Source: JAOUEA01 sp963734685 (GTDB lineage Bacteria > Actinomycetota > UBA4738 > HRBIN12). Taken from it: 64,000 nt of DNA. Each line of letters begins with the position of its first letter. The first letter of the stretch is position 1. Of this stretch, positions 27,009-37,033 are shown in pieces. Position numbers and translations under genes: made by a program. The DNA is taken from the NCBI GenBank assembly GCA_963734685.1, contig CAVTIC010000007.1, positions 558,001-622,000 of the forward strand, read 5' to 3'. The notes beneath the pieces were generated by a model. It worked only from the letters and a program-made list of their open reading frames with translations, was not told the origin of the DNA and did not search any database.

Positions 27009-28009
27009 CAGACGGCGCACAGGCGGTCGCGCGGCCACGCCCGGAGCGCGAACAGCTGCACGAGTCCGCCTGCGTCGATCGCCGGCGAGCCGTCGTAGCT
27101 GCCGATACCGCCGGCGGTGAACAATCCGTCGTCGTCGCGTCCGTCGCGCCAGGCGCGCCGAAGGTAGGTGTCGAGTGCAGGGCGGAGGCCTGCGACCGGC
27201 GAGACGGCGTCGAGGGCGAGCAGGTTGCGGAACCACACCGCGTTGAAGACCGGTGGGTGCTTCCACGTTCGGTCCGGCCCGAACCGTCGCAACGACGACG
27301 ACGCCGTGGCCCTCGCCTGCCCGATCGCAGCCTCGTCGCCGGTCGCCCGGTGCAACAGCAGGTGCGCGCCGATCGGCGCACCCTGGTTGTAGGTCCACAA
27401 CCGGGTGTTCAAGCCGTGGCGATCGACGTGATCGGCGTACAGCCCGCCTCGCACGCGGAGGGTACGGTCGAGCCACGTGAGCGTGCGCACGGCGAACGCG
27501 AGCGTGTCGTCGTCGCCGTCGGCGAGATGCAGCCGCACGGCGAGTTGCGCCGCCGGCGCCGCCGAGCACGTATGTCGAGCGCGCCGACCTTCGACCCACC
27601 GCATGCCACCGTCGGGGTCTTGCCCCTCACGCACGAGACGGAAGACCTTCCGCGCCCGTCGCAGCCATCGCCCCTCGCCGGTCTGCAGGTGGAGCTGCGC
27701 GAAGCAGAGTCCGATCCACGCGTTGTCGTCGAAGTAGCGGCGGCGGTCGCCGGGCGCGGGCAGGTATCCGTCGCCCGCCGCGTACGGACGGAGCCCGACC
27801 ACGAGCCGTTCGACGGCGCCGTAGTCGGCGGTGAGCTCGGCGAGGTCCACGGCAGCCGCGAGCACCTGGCTGACGGGCCACACCGGTGCGAGCCTCCGCC
27901 CGCCGGGACGTTCGCGCACCGTGAGCGCGCCGGCGTGGGCGGGCCGAAGGCACGCGATCGAGAGCGACTCCCATGCCTCGAACGCCCGTGCCGACGGGTC
28001 CCGGGCCAC
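27005..28009 (-). CDS. GH76-like six-hairpin glycosidase protein
   Basis: 334 residues from the GTG at 28009. RRYFDDNAWIGLCFAQLHLQTG carries the Asp-Asp pair of glycoside hydrolase family 76 (alpha-1,6-mannanase), and LWTYNQGAPIGAHLLL is another family signature. No signal peptide is seen, so it may act in the cytoplasm. An upstream ATG at 28099 would overlap the FAH gene by 59 nt and is less likely; the GTG has a weak AGAGG site. It overlaps the convergent amidotransferase gene by 4 nt. Confidence 0.75.
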   Translation of the reverse strand: MARDPSARAFEAWESLSIACLRPAHAGALTVRERPGGRRLAPVWPVSQVLAAAVDLAELTADYGAVERLVVGLRPYAAGDGYLPAPGDRRRYFDDNAWIGLCFAQLHLQTGEGRWLRRARKVFRLVREGQDPDGGMRWVEGRRARHTCSAAPAAQLAVRLHLADGDDDTLAFAVRTLTWLDRTLRVRGGLYADHVDRHGLNTRLWTYNQGAPIGAHLLLHRATGDEAAIGQARATASSSLRRFGPDRTWKHPPVFNAVWFRNLLALDAVSPVAGLRPALDTYLRRAWRDGRDDDGLFTAGGIGSYDGSPAIDAGGLVQLFALRAWPRDRLCAVC

Positions 28010-28040
28010 GTCAGCCTCTATCGCACCGTCGCCATCGAGC

Positions 28041-28898
28041 TCAATCCCTCTCCTCGATCCTCCGGGGAGGCCGCACGCCCCGGAACTCCCAGTCGCCACC
28101 GAACGCCGTGGAGGTCACTTCCTCGCTCTCGCTCGGCTGCGCCCCGACGTCTTCGCGCACCGGCACCGAGCCTTCCACGACCGTGTTGCGGAGCACGCCG
28201 AGCCCCTCGACCTCGACCTCGACGACATCGCCGGGCTCCACCGGGCGCGAGTTCGCCGGCGTGCCCGACAGGATCACGTCGCCGGCTTCCAGGGTGATCG
28301 TGCGGGCGATGTCGGCGACGAGGTAGTGCATGTCCCAGATCATCTCGTCGGTGTTCCCGTCCTGGACCACTGCGCCGTTCACGCGCGTCTCGATGTGCTT
28401 GCCCTGGAAGTCCCAGTCGGTCACGAGGCCGGGCCCGAGCGGACACAAGGTGTCGGAGCCCTTCACGCGCAGCATCGAGCCCGCGTCGGTGTCGCGGAAG
28501 TCGTGCAATCCGTAATCGTTGCCGATCGTGTACCCCTGGATGTACCCACCGGCCTCGTCGGGCGCGACGTGACGGCACCGCCCGCCGATCACGATGGCGA
28601 TCTCTCCCTCGTAGTTCAGGTACCGGCAGCGAGGCGGCCGCACGATCTCGCCGCCGTGCGCATTCAACGACGAGATCGGCTTGTGGAAGTACGTCGGCGC
28701 CGGTCCGAGCGTCGCCTGGAACTCCGCCCGTCGGCTCTCGTAGTTCAGGTGCACGCAGACGACCTTCGTCGGGGCGGCCGGCGGCAGGTGGATCGGGTCG
28801 TCGACCGGCATGCTCCGACCGTCGGGCGCGACCAGTTCGTCGCCCTCACGGACCACCGAGGTCGGCACGCCGTCGAGCAGGATGCGCCTCGTCTCCAT
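28041..28898 (-). CDS. Fumarylacetoacetate hydrolase family protein
   Basis: 285 residues with the FAH fold. Metal-binding acidic residues lie in LNYEGEIAIVIGG and the region GNDYGLHDFRDTD, and substrate-loop features in KGSDTLCPLGPGLV and ILSGTPANSRP. The closest functional types include HpaG isomerase/decarboxylase and acylpyruvate hydrolases, which would fit the extradiol dioxygenase and aldehyde dehydrogenase at 5.4-7.8 kb, although it lies 20 kb away. ATG at 28898 (METRRIL) preferred over longer reads that run into the divergent promoter. Confidence 0.85.
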   Translation of the reverse strand: METRRILLDGVPTSVVREGDELVAPDGRSMPVDDPIHLPPAAPTKVVCVHLNYESRRAEFQATLGPAPTYFHKPISSLNAHGGEIVRPPRCRYLNYEGEIAIVIGGRCRHVAPDEAGGYIQGYTIGNDYGLHDFRDTDAGSMLRVKGSDTLCPLGPGLVTDWDFQGKHIETRVNGAVVQDGNTDEMIWDMHYLVADIARTITLEAGDVILSGTPANSRPVEPGDVVEVEVEGLGVLRNTVVEGSVPVREDVGAQPSESEEVTSTAFGGDWEFRGVRPPRRIEERD

Positions 28899-28910
28899 CC
28901 TGACGAAGCG

Positions 28911-28916
28911 TACGAT
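28911..28916 (+). promoter_or_regulatory. -10 box (TACGAT) of the ADC-family gene
   Basis: TACGAT ends 7 nt before the GTG at 28924, with no Shine-Dalgarno sequence. It lies in the 25-bp divergent gap to the FAH gene. Confidence 0.4.
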
Positions 28917-28923
28917 AGGCGCC

Positions 28924-29709
28924 GTGTCGGAGCTGCGGGGATTCATGCTGCCGCGCACGCCGGAAGGGCGTGCGTCGATCGTGCCGAGCCCCCCCTGGCA
29001 CTACTCCGGCGACGTGCTCACGATCGAGTACCGCACCGATCCGGCCAACGTGGAAGCGCTGCTCCCGTCCGGTGTCGGTCTCGCCGCCGAGGATCCCGGG
29101 GCCGTCGCGATCATCTGGGCCGACTGGCAGTCGTGCTCGGACTCCGGCGAGGAGCTGCTGGACCCGGTGCGATCCCAGTACAAGGAAGCGTTCGTGGTCG
29201 TGCGGTGCAGCCACCACGGCGAGATCTTCTCCCGGTGCGTGTACATCTGGGTCGACAAGGACTTCGCGCTCGCACGCGGCTGGTACCAGGGGTATCCGAA
29301 GAAGCTGGGACAGATCTGGATGACCCGTCCGGTCACGGTCGGCAAGGCGGGTCCGAGGATCGGGGCCGGTGGGCGGTTCGGCGCCACGCTCGCCGCGAAC
29401 GATCGTCGCCTGGCCGAGGTCACGCTCACGCTCACCGGCGAGAGCGACACCGGTGGCTTCGTGAACGCCCTGCCGATGTTGCACTCGCGATGGATGCCGA
29501 ACATCGATCCCTCGCAGCCCGCGTCCTTGGACGAGCTGGTCACGATGCGGTCGCAGGACGTCGAGCTCGGGCCCGTGTACACCGGCGAGGCCACGGTCAC
29601 CCTCCACGACGCCCCCGCCGACGAGCTCGCCTCCCTCGAGCCGGTCGAGATGATCGCGGGCTACTGGCGGCAGGTGGGCGCGACGTTCTCCGGAGGCACC
29701 TCGGTCTGA
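28924..29709 (+). CDS. Acetoacetate decarboxylase-family protein
   Basis: 261 residues. PPWHYSGDVLTIEYRTDP at the start and GWYQGYPKKLGQIW in the middle match the ADC superfamily, in which a lysine next to another lysine forms the Schiff base. Members include acetoacetate decarboxylases and enzymes acting on larger beta-keto or pyruvoyl substrates. Divergent from the FAH gene with 25 bp between starts, which suggests a shared pathway. The GTG start follows a TACGAT box. Substrate unknown. Confidence 0.8.
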   Translation: MSELRGFMLPRTPEGRASIVPSPPWHYSGDVLTIEYRTDPANVEALLPSGVGLAAEDPGAVAIIWADWQSCSDSGEELLDPVRSQYKEAFVVVRCSHHGEIFSRCVYIWVDKDFALARGWYQGYPKKLGQIWMTRPVTVGKAGPRIGAGGRFGATLAANDRRLAEVTLTLTGESDTGGFVNALPMLHSRWMPNIDPSQPASLDELVTMRSQDVELGPVYTGEATVTLHDAPADELASLEPVEMIAGYWRQVGATFSGGTSV

Positions 29710-29793
29710 GCCGGTCCCTCCGGTCGGATCGCCGTTCCTCTCTTCGCGCCGAACCCGGGGTAGTCTCTGCGCGGAACCTCCCGGAGGCATGTC

Positions 29794-31603
29794 GTGGACG
29801 ATCGCAGGCGCAGGCTCTTCTCCCAGGTCGCTGCCGTGGTGGTCGGCGTCGCCCTGATCCTCTTCTTCCGCGGCGTGTTCCCGGGTACCAGACGACGGTG
29901 GAACGGCGTCACCGCCGCTCGGCCCGAGGGGTGAATGCCTGCAGCTCGCGGTGACGGCGTCCTCGGAGAAGGCCGCGCTGCTCGGCGAGATCGCCGCCGA
30001 CTACAACGACACCGATCCGCAGGCCGGTGGCGAGTGCGTGAACGTCGTCGTCACCTCGAAGTCCTCGGGGGCGACGATGGACGCGCTGTCGCGAGGCTGG
30101 GACGAACGGGTCGATGGTCCGCGGCCAGACGTGTGGTCGCCGGCTGCGTCGTCATGGGTGGTGCTGCTCCGGCAGCGGACGGCGAGCACCGATCGCCCGA
30201 ACCTCGTGCCCGACGAGTACGAGAACATCGCCTGGAGCCCGCTCGTCGATCGCGATGCCGAAGCCGATGGCCGAGGCGCTCGGCTGGCCCAAAGCCCAGA
30301 TCGGTTGGGAGACCCTGTTCGACCTCGCCCAGGATCCCGCGGGGTGGGGGGCGTACGGGCATCCCGAATGGGGCGCGTTCAAGCTCGGGAAGACCAACCC
30401 GAACTTCTCGACCTCGGGGCTGCATGCGCTCGTCGGATCGTACTTCGCGGCGACCGGGCTCTCGAGTGACCTCTCGATCGCCAGGATCGAGGAGCCCGAG
30501 GTGCAGGACTTCGTGCGCGGGGTGGAGTCCTCGGTCGTGCACTACGGCGACATCTCGCTGACGTTCCTCGCGAACCTGCAGCGCGCCGACGACCGCGGCG
30601 AGGGCCTCACGTACATCTCGGCGGTGACGATCGAGGAGAAGTCGGTCTGGGACTACAACCAGGGCAACCCCGAGGGCGACCCGGAGACCCTCGGCGACCA
30701 CGCGCCGCCGTCGGTGCCGCTGGTCGCGATCTACCCGGAGGAGGGCACCCTCGTCTCGGATCATCCCTTCGTGCCGCTCGCCGCTCCCTGGGTCGACGAT
30801 GCGAAGCGGGAGGCCGCGCAGGGGTTCCTCGCCTACCTGCAGGCAGACGAGCAGCAGGACCGCTTCACCGAGTACGCGTTCCGCAGGCTACGACGCCACG
30901 CCCGGTCCGTTGATCACCCAGGAGAACGGGCTCCTGCCCCAACAGCCCAAGCTGACGCTGGACCCGCCGGCTCCCGACGTGCTCGACCGCATCCAGCGGT
31001 CGTGGGAGGACGTTCGGAAGCGGGCGCGCGTGCTGATCCTGATCGACGTCTCCGGGTCGATGGGGGAGTTCGCCGCGGAGGCCGGCGCCTCCAAGCTCGA
31101 GTTGGCGAAGGAAGCCGCGATCGACTCGCTCGATCTCTTCGCCCCCGACGACGACGTCGGGCTCTGGGTCTTCACCACCGACATCGACAGGCCTGGTGGG
31201 GCCGACGTCGCCGAGCTGATCGAGGTCGGACCTCTCGGGCCGAACGTCGACCGATTCCGGACGCGAGATCCGCGGGCTCACGCCCCTGAACGGGACGCCG
31301 CTCTACACCGCGATCGAGGAAGCCGTGACCAGCATGCGCGCGAGCCTCGACCCCGAACGGATCAACGGCGTGGTCGTGCTGAGCGATGGCCGTAACGAGG
31401 ATCCTCGCAACAACGACCTCGAGGGGCTGCTGCGCGAGCTGGACTCCGAGCTCAACGTGCGGGTCTTCCCGATCGCCTACGGTGCGGACGCCGACCTCGC
31501 GACGCTCACGGAGATCGCCGAGGCCTCCCGCGCCGCCGTCTACGACGCCTCCGACCCGTCGACGATCGACAAGGTGTTCGTCTCGGTCATCTCGAACTTC
31601 TGA
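29794..31603 (+). CDS. Solute-binding plus VWA domain membrane protein (four apparent frameshifts)
   Basis: The GTG at 29794 (CCGGAGG site) opens a single membrane segment (QVAAVVVGVALILFF). A periplasmic-binding-protein-like domain follows (LAVTASSEKAALLGEIAADY ... WGAYGHPEWGAFKLGKTNPN), then a von Willebrand A domain with the MIDAS motif DVSGS and later VVLSDGRNED. The frame must change by +1 near 29930 (GGGG), 30247, 30885 and 31260 to stay in conserved sequence, each explained by one inserted base. The first two thirds would be a ligand sensor and VWA a metal-dependent adhesion module. Start of a unit with the coiled-coil protein and PspA. Confidence 0.75.
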
Positions 31604-32389
31604 TGGGGCTGCGTGAGGAGATCCGCGATCCCTGGGTCTACATCCTCGGCGGCCTGGCCGGCGGCGTCGCGTGGGCGGTGGGCGTTCCCGTGGTCGCGGC
31701 CGCGGGCGTCGGAGCGGCGGTCGCCGGAGTCAGGGCCGGCTTCGGAGCGCTGCTCGGCGGCGGCTCGCCGTCCAGGACCACGTCCTCGCCCGTTGCCGGT
31801 GACCGATCGGAGCCCCGAGCAGGCGTGGCTCGAGCGAGGCGAATCGGCGGTCCGAGGCTTCCGGGAGCTGGCGGGTTCGTTGCCCGAAGGGCTGGCCTCG
31901 ACGCGGAGCGAGTCGATCGCCACCCAGGCCGACGAGACCCTGGAAGGCATGCGCCGCCTGGCCGGGCAGGCGTCGGTCACCGAACGCGTCTCGGGCCGGC
32001 TGCACGAGCCGACGCTCGCGGCCGAGGCGGAACGCCTGCGCATCCAGATCGCGAACGCCTCCGACCCCGAGGTGGGCCAGGAACGATCGCGATCGCTGGC
32101 TGCGGTCCAGGAGCAGATCGACATCGCCCGACGGTTGCGGCGGTCCCACGATTCCCTGTTGGCCCGCCTGGAGTCGAGCGCGATCGGCCTGGAGGGCCTG
32201 ACGGCCCAGCTCGCCGAGGTGGTGGCGCTGTCCGAGGGCGCCACCTCGGCGGTCGAGGGGACGAAGCAGCTGGAATCGCTGGCCGACGACCTCGAAGGGT
32301 TGCGAGCCGGGCTCGCGGAAGCCGAGCAGTTGTCGAGGCGCGCCTTGAGCGCATACGAGGCAGGCGGTAGCGTCGGAGACGCCGACTGA
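31603..32389 (+). CDS. Membrane protein with coiled-coil domain (frameshifted)
   Basis: ATG overlaps the VWA stop by 1 nt (TGATG). Residues 1-50 hold a hydrophobic, glycine/alanine-rich segment (VYILGGLAGGVAWAVGVPVVAAAGVGAA). A +1 frame change near 31790-31800 leads to a long charged helical domain (about residues 65-260) rich in Leu, Glu and Arg, probably coiled-coil. No enzyme motif seen. Position between the VWA protein and PspA suggests it links the extracytoplasmic sensor to PspA; inferred. Confidence 0.65.
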
Positions 32390-32405
32390 AGGAAGGAACC
32401 CCGAC

Positions 32406-33209
32406 ATGTGGAAGTCGTTCAAGCGCCTCTGGGCGTACCTGGGTGCGATGTTCGGACAGAAGGTGGACGAGAAAGCAGACCCGAAGATCCAACTGGAGCA
32501 GGCGATCGAGGAGGCCAAGAAGCGGCACGAGGCGCTCAGCCAGCAGGCCGCATCGGTGCTGGGAAACCAGCGCCAGCTCGAGTTGAAGCTGAACCGCTCG
32601 CTGGAAGACGTGGAGAGGCTGCAAGGCTCGGCACGGCAGGCCCTCATGAAGGCCGACTCCGCCAAGGCCGCTGGGAACGACGCGGAGGCGAAGAACTACG
32701 AGGACGCGGCGCAGGCGTTCGCGATGAAGCTGGTCTCGGCGGAGGACACCGCTCGTGAGCAGAAGCAGCTCCTCGAACAGGCGATGGCCGCATCCGAGGG
32801 CGCCCGCAAGGCGGTCGAGATGAACGCGATGAACCTGCAGAAGCAGCTCGCCGAGCGATCGAAGCTGCTCTCCCAGCTCGACAACGCGAAGATGCAGGAA
32901 CGCATGAACGAGGCCCTGCAGCAGATGGACGAGCTCGCCCCCAAAGGCGATGTGCCGACGATCGGCGAGGTGCGCGAGAAGATCGAGTCGCGATACGCGA
33001 AGGCCCTCGGTGAGGCAGACATCCGGAGCGGTTCCGTCTCCTCGAAGATGATGGAGGTGGAGAAGGCGCAGCTCGATGCGGAGGCCGCCGCGCGACTCGA
33101 GTCGATCCGCGCGTCGCTCGGCGAGGGGTCCGACGATCGAGCGTCATCCACGATCGAGGTCGGCGAACCCGCTGCGACGGATCCGAGCGTCGGTTCCACC
33201 GACGACTAG
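32406..33209 (+). CDS. pspA: PspA/IM30-family membrane-remodelling protein
   Basis: 267 residues, almost entirely helical, with the N-terminal amphipathic segment (MWKSFKRLWAYLGAMFGQKV) and coiled-coil typical of PspA/Vipp1, members of the ESCRT-III superfamily that bind stressed membranes. DPKIQLEQAIEEAKKRHEAL is a family-like stretch. Acidic, Ser/Thr-rich tail. ATG behind GGAAGGAA, 16 nt after the coiled-coil gene, so one operon with the VWA protein. Confidence 0.9.
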   Translation: MWKSFKRLWAYLGAMFGQKVDEKADPKIQLEQAIEEAKKRHEALSQQAASVLGNQRQLELKLNRSLEDVERLQGSARQALMKADSAKAAGNDAEAKNYEDAAQAFAMKLVSAEDTAREQKQLLEQAMAASEGARKAVEMNAMNLQKQLAERSKLLSQLDNAKMQERMNEALQQMDELAPKGDVPTIGEVREKIESRYAKALGEADIRSGSVSSKMMEVEKAQLDAEAAARLESIRASLGEGSDDRASSTIEVGEPAATDPSVGSTDD

Positions 33210-33238
33210 CGGGCATCGCCAGGTTGCCGCCTCCGCGA

Positions 33239-33244
33239 TAGCCT
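33239..33244 (+). promoter_or_regulatory. -10 box (TAGCCT) of the FAH-gltX operon
   Basis: TAGCCT ends 9 nt before the ATG at 33254; no ribosome-binding site. Leaderless-type start. Confidence 0.45.
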
Positions 33245-33253
33245 CACGCCCTC

Positions 33254-34016
33254 ATGCGACTCCTGCGTTTCCGGCACGGCGAACGCATCGCGACGGGTGT
33301 GGCCGACACCAACGACGACGTCGTGCGCGTGCTCGCCGGCACGTTCTTCGAGGATCCCCTGCCGACGGGGGAGGAGCTGCCGCTCGACGAGGTGCATCTG
33401 CTCGCGCCCGGTGTTGCCCTCCAAGGCTCGTCTGCGTGGGGAAGAACTACGCGGCCCACGCGGCCGAGTTCGGCATGACGGTGCCCGAGGAGCCGCTGGT
33501 GTTCCTGAAGCCCTCGACCGCGGTGATCGGGCCGAACGACCCGATCCCGTTGCTGCCGGTGAGCCGGCGGGTCGACTACGAGGGCGAGCTCGCGGTCGTG
33601 ATCGGACGCCTCGCGAGGGACATCCGCGCCGAGGACGTCCTACCGGGTGATCTTGGGCTACACCTGCGCGAACGACGTGACACTGCGAGACCTGCAGAAG
33701 ACCGACGACCAGTGGGCGCGGGCCAAGGGCTTCGACGGGTCGTGCCCGCTCGGGCCGTGGATCGAGACGGACCTCGATCCGAACGATGTCGTCGTCGAGA
33801 CGCGACTGAACGGCGACGTGCGCCAGCACGCCAGCACGGTCGACATGGTCTACGGGGTCGCCACCCTGATCGAGTACGTCACGTCGTTCATGACCCTCCT
33901 GCCGGGCGACGTGGTGCTCACGGGCACTCCCGAGGGCGTCGGGAGGCTCTCGGCACGGCGACGTCGTCGAGGTCGAGGTCGAGGGCGTCGGCACGCTCGG
34001 GAACACGGTGCGATGA
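33254..34016 (+). CDS. Fumarylacetoacetate hydrolase family protein upstream of gltX (frameshifted)
   Basis: FAH-fold protein of about 250 residues. After frame corrections near 33415 (one base lost), 33648 and 33955 (one gained each) the conserved features appear: CVGKNYAAHAAEFG, DYEGELAVVIGR, GYTCANDVTLRDLQK, VLTGTPEGVG and the ending GDVVEVEVEGVGTLGN. An FAH gene next to gltX is, as I recall, conserved across actinobacteria, so I consider this the housekeeping copy rather than part of a catabolic operon. Its TGA overlaps the gltX ATG. Confidence 0.85.
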
Positions 34017-35432
34017 GTGTTCGCTGTCGGTTCGCGCCGGCCCCGAGCGGGTCGCTCCACGTCGGCAACGTGCGGAGCGCCCTGTTCTCCTGGCTGTTCG
34101 CGCGTCACCACGGCGGCGCGTTCGTGCTGCGAGTGGAGGATACCGACGCGAGCCGCGTCACCGAGGAAGCCGTCGCCGGCGTGCTCGAGGATCTGCGGTG
34201 GCTCGGGCTCGGTCACGACGAGGGGCCCGACGTGGGCGGGCCGCACGCGCCGTACCGGCAATCCCAGCGGCTCGCGATCTACCGCGAGCATGCCGACCGC
34301 CTCCTCGTTCAGGGTGCTGCGTATCGTTGCTACTGCACCACCGAGGAGCTCGAGGAACGCCGGAAGGCCGCGATGGCCGCCGGCGAGGCGCCCGGTTACG
34401 ACGGGCACTGCCGCGACCTCACCGCCCGAGCAGGTCCGGGCCTACGAGGCCGAGGGTCGCGACTCGGTCGTGCGCTTCCGCATGCCCGACCACGAGTGGG
34501 TGATCGACGACATCGTGAAGGGCGAGGTGCGGTTCGCCCCCGGGCAACTCGGCGACTTCGTGCTGCTGCGATCCGACGGTTCCCCCGTGTTCCTGCTGGC
34601 CGTGGCGGTCGACGACATGGCGATGGGCATCACGCACGTCGTGCGCGGCGACGATCTCCTCGCGAGCGCGCCTCGTAACGCCGCGGTGATCGACGCGCTC
34701 GGTGGCACGCCTCCGCGGTACGCACACGTGCCGCAGGTGCTCGGGCCCGACCGGCAACCCCTCTCGAAGCGGCACGGGTCGACGAGCGTGGAGTCGTTCC
34801 GCGAGCAGGGGTTCCTGCCCGAGGCGATCGTGAACTACCTCGCCCTGCTCGGATGGTCACCCGGCGACGACCGCGAGATGCTCTCGCGAGAGGAGTTGAT
34901 CGAGGCCTTCGATCTCCAGCGCGTCTCGTCGAACCCCGCGGCGTTCGACACCGAGAAGCTGACGTGGCTCAACAACCGCTACATCCAGTCGCTCGACGAC
35001 GACGACCTGGCCGCCCGCTGCCTGCACTTCCTCACCGAGGAGGGGTTGATGCCCGACCCTCCCACCTTGCGAGCCGCGATGCCGCTCGTGAAGGAGCGCA
35101 TGAAGACGCTCACCGAGGCCCCCGTGCTGCTGCGTTTCCTGTTCACCGACGATCTCGAACCGAACGAGAAGGCGGCCGGGCTGATCGCGAAGGCGCCTGA
35201 GGGCTATCTCGGCCGGGTGGCCGACACCCTCGAGACCGTCGATCCGTGGGAGGCCGGGGCGCTCGAAACGGCACTCGACGAGCTCGCCGAGCGGGAAGGC
35301 CTCAGCCGCACGAAGGCCTTCCAGCCCGTGCGCGCCGCCGTCACGGGGTCGAACGTCTCGCCGCCACTGCCCGAGTCGCTCGCGTTGCTCGGGCGCGAGC
35401 GAACGCTCTCGCGCCTCCGAGCCACCGCTTGA
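34013..35432 (+). CDS. gltX: Glutamyl-tRNA synthetase (frameshifted in this sequence)
   Basis: Class I synthetase charging tRNA-Glu. N-terminal RFAPAPSGSLHVGNVRSALF holds the HIGH-type motif and PLSKRHGST the KMSKS-type motif. One extra base near 34424 (in ACCGCCCG) shifts the frame between CRDLT and PEQVRAYEAEGRDSVVRFR; removing it restores a protein of about 472 residues, the normal length. As this enzyme is essential, the shift is almost certainly a sequence error. ATG overlaps the FAH stop (ATGA). Confidence 0.93.
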
Positions 35433-35593
35433 CGACTCGGTTCCCCCGTCCGGCCGGTCACGTCGCTCGGACGAGTGACGACCCCTCGGCCCTCGCCCGG
35501 CCGGTCGGCCCCCCTCCCTGACGCAGATGCCATAGCCCGACCGGGGCGTCGAGGTTGGGCCGCGGGACCGATGCATCGGGGCATGGGAGCGCC

Positions 35594-35599
35594 TAGGAT
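35594..35599 (+). promoter_or_regulatory. -10 box (TAGGAT) of the MFS gene
   Basis: TAGGAT ends 8 nt before the GTG at 35608, without a Shine-Dalgarno sequence. The 175-bp gap to gltX otherwise shows only a possible GTCAC/GTGAC hairpin at about 35459-35481 without a T-run. Confidence 0.45.
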
Positions 35600-35607
35600 G
35601 CGGCCTC

Positions 35608-36963
35608 GTGGAGGGAACCCTTCGAGGGCGCGATTTCCGGCTGCTGACGATATCGACCGGTCTGTCCGCCCTCGGTGACGAGCTCGCCCTGATCGCCCTG
35701 ATGATCAAGGTGGCCGACCTCACCGATTCCGGGTGGGCGGTGGCCGCATTGGTGCTGTGCGGGTTGCTGCCGCTCGTGATCTTCGCACCGGCGGCCGGGG
35801 TGATCGTCGACAACTTCGAGACGAGGCGGTCGCTCGCGATCGCCACGGCGATCCAGGCCGGGGTGGCGGTCGGCCTCGCGTTCGCGACCGAGCTGCCGAT
35901 GATCCTGATGCTCTCGTTCCTGCTGGGCACGGCCTCGGCCGTCGAGAATCCCTCGATCTACACGCTCGTGCCCAGGGTCGTCGGTGACGACCATGCGACC
36001 GAGGGCAACGCCTATCTCGAGGCGGCGCGGTACACAGGCATGATCGCCGGCCCGGTGCTGGCGGGCTCGATCGCGGCCGGGGTGGGCACGAAGGTCGCGC
36101 TGCTCGTCGATGCCGGCACGTTCGTGGTGATCGCGATCGCGGCCCTCTTGCTGCGTGTCCGCCGATCGGTCGGCGAGACCCGGGACACCGAGGATCAGGC
36201 CCGAGCTGGGTTCCGGGTGATCCGCCGGGACCGGGTGCTGGTCGCCGCGTTCGTGGTGATCGGTGCCGTGATCCTGTTCGCCGCGATGGACAACGTCGCC
36301 GAGATCTTCTTCGCGCGCAAGACGCTCGGTGCCGGGGCCTGGGGGTACGGGGTGCTCGCGTCGACATGGCTGATCGGCATGGTGGGAGGCGCCACCCTCA
36401 TCGGCCGCCGGCTCGATGACGACCGGTTGTTCCGCTCGATGAGCCTCGCCGCGATCGTGAACGGGGCTGCGGTGTTCTCGGCGGCTGCGTTCGCGGTGCT
36501 GCCGCTCGCGGTCATCCTCTTCCTGGTCGGCGGCTTGGCGAACGGGGTCGAGACGGTCGCGATGCGCAGCCTGATCGTGCATCGGGTGGCGGACCGGTTC
36601 CGCGGACGCGCGTTCGCCTCCTACAGCGCGCTCGTCAACGGCATGCAGATCGGGGCGACGGCGGCTGCCGGCGCGCTCGTCGCAGGACTCGGGGGCAGGA
36701 CCGCGCTGTTGATCGGCGGCGTCGGGACGGCGATCGCGGGCGTCGCGGGGGTCGCCGCCGCCCGCGTGCTCGAGCGACGCGAGCGGGCGGTCGAGCGCCT
36801 CGAGGCTCCGCCGCCGTTCGTCGAGGAGCCGTTCGTCGCGACGACGGCCGAAGCGGCGACCGAGGAGGCTGCACCCCGCGTCGACGGAGTCCCCGTGCCT
36901 CGTCGTCCGGACGTGACCCGTCTACCCGACTCGGAACCTGTGCAGCCGGTCACCGAGCACTGA
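35608..36963 (+). CDS. Major facilitator superfamily transporter
   Basis: 451 residues with about 12 hydrophobic segments; the pattern FRLLTISTGLSALGDELALIAL resembles the enterobactin-exporter/MdtG-like MFS group. Long cytoplasmic C-terminal tail (residues ~395-451) rich in Glu, Pro and Ala (PPPFVEEPFVATTAEAATEE). Substrate not deducible; drug or metabolite export is the usual role. GTG start follows the TAGGAT box. Single gene. Confidence 0.85.
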   Translation: MEGTLRGRDFRLLTISTGLSALGDELALIALMIKVADLTDSGWAVAALVLCGLLPLVIFAPAAGVIVDNFETRRSLAIATAIQAGVAVGLAFATELPMILMLSFLLGTASAVENPSIYTLVPRVVGDDHATEGNAYLEAARYTGMIAGPVLAGSIAAGVGTKVALLVDAGTFVVIAIAALLLRVRRSVGETRDTEDQARAGFRVIRRDRVLVAAFVVIGAVILFAAMDNVAEIFFARKTLGAGAWGYGVLASTWLIGMVGGATLIGRRLDDDRLFRSMSLAAIVNGAAVFSAAAFAVLPLAVILFLVGGLANGVETVAMRSLIVHRVADRFRGRAFASYSALVNGMQIGATAAAGALVAGLGGRTALLIGGVGTAIAGVAGVAAARVLERRERAVERLEAPPPFVEEPFVATTAEAATEEAAPRVDGVPVPRRPDVTRLPDSEPVQPVTEH

Positions 36964-37033
36964 GGTCGTCAGCCAGCCGATGCTCCTGCGGCCCTGGGGC
37001 CGAGCGGACGACGAGCGGGAGCGCGCCACGGGC

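Noticed and set aside
29930..34430. Programmed ribosomal frameshifting to explain broken genes
   Set aside because: No slippery heptamers or downstream structures recur, several genes need several shifts, and an essential gene is affected; sequence error is simpler.
35433..35607. Rho-independent terminator after gltX
   Set aside because: A GTCAC/GTGAC hairpin is visible but there is no T-run, so it is not supported as a terminator.
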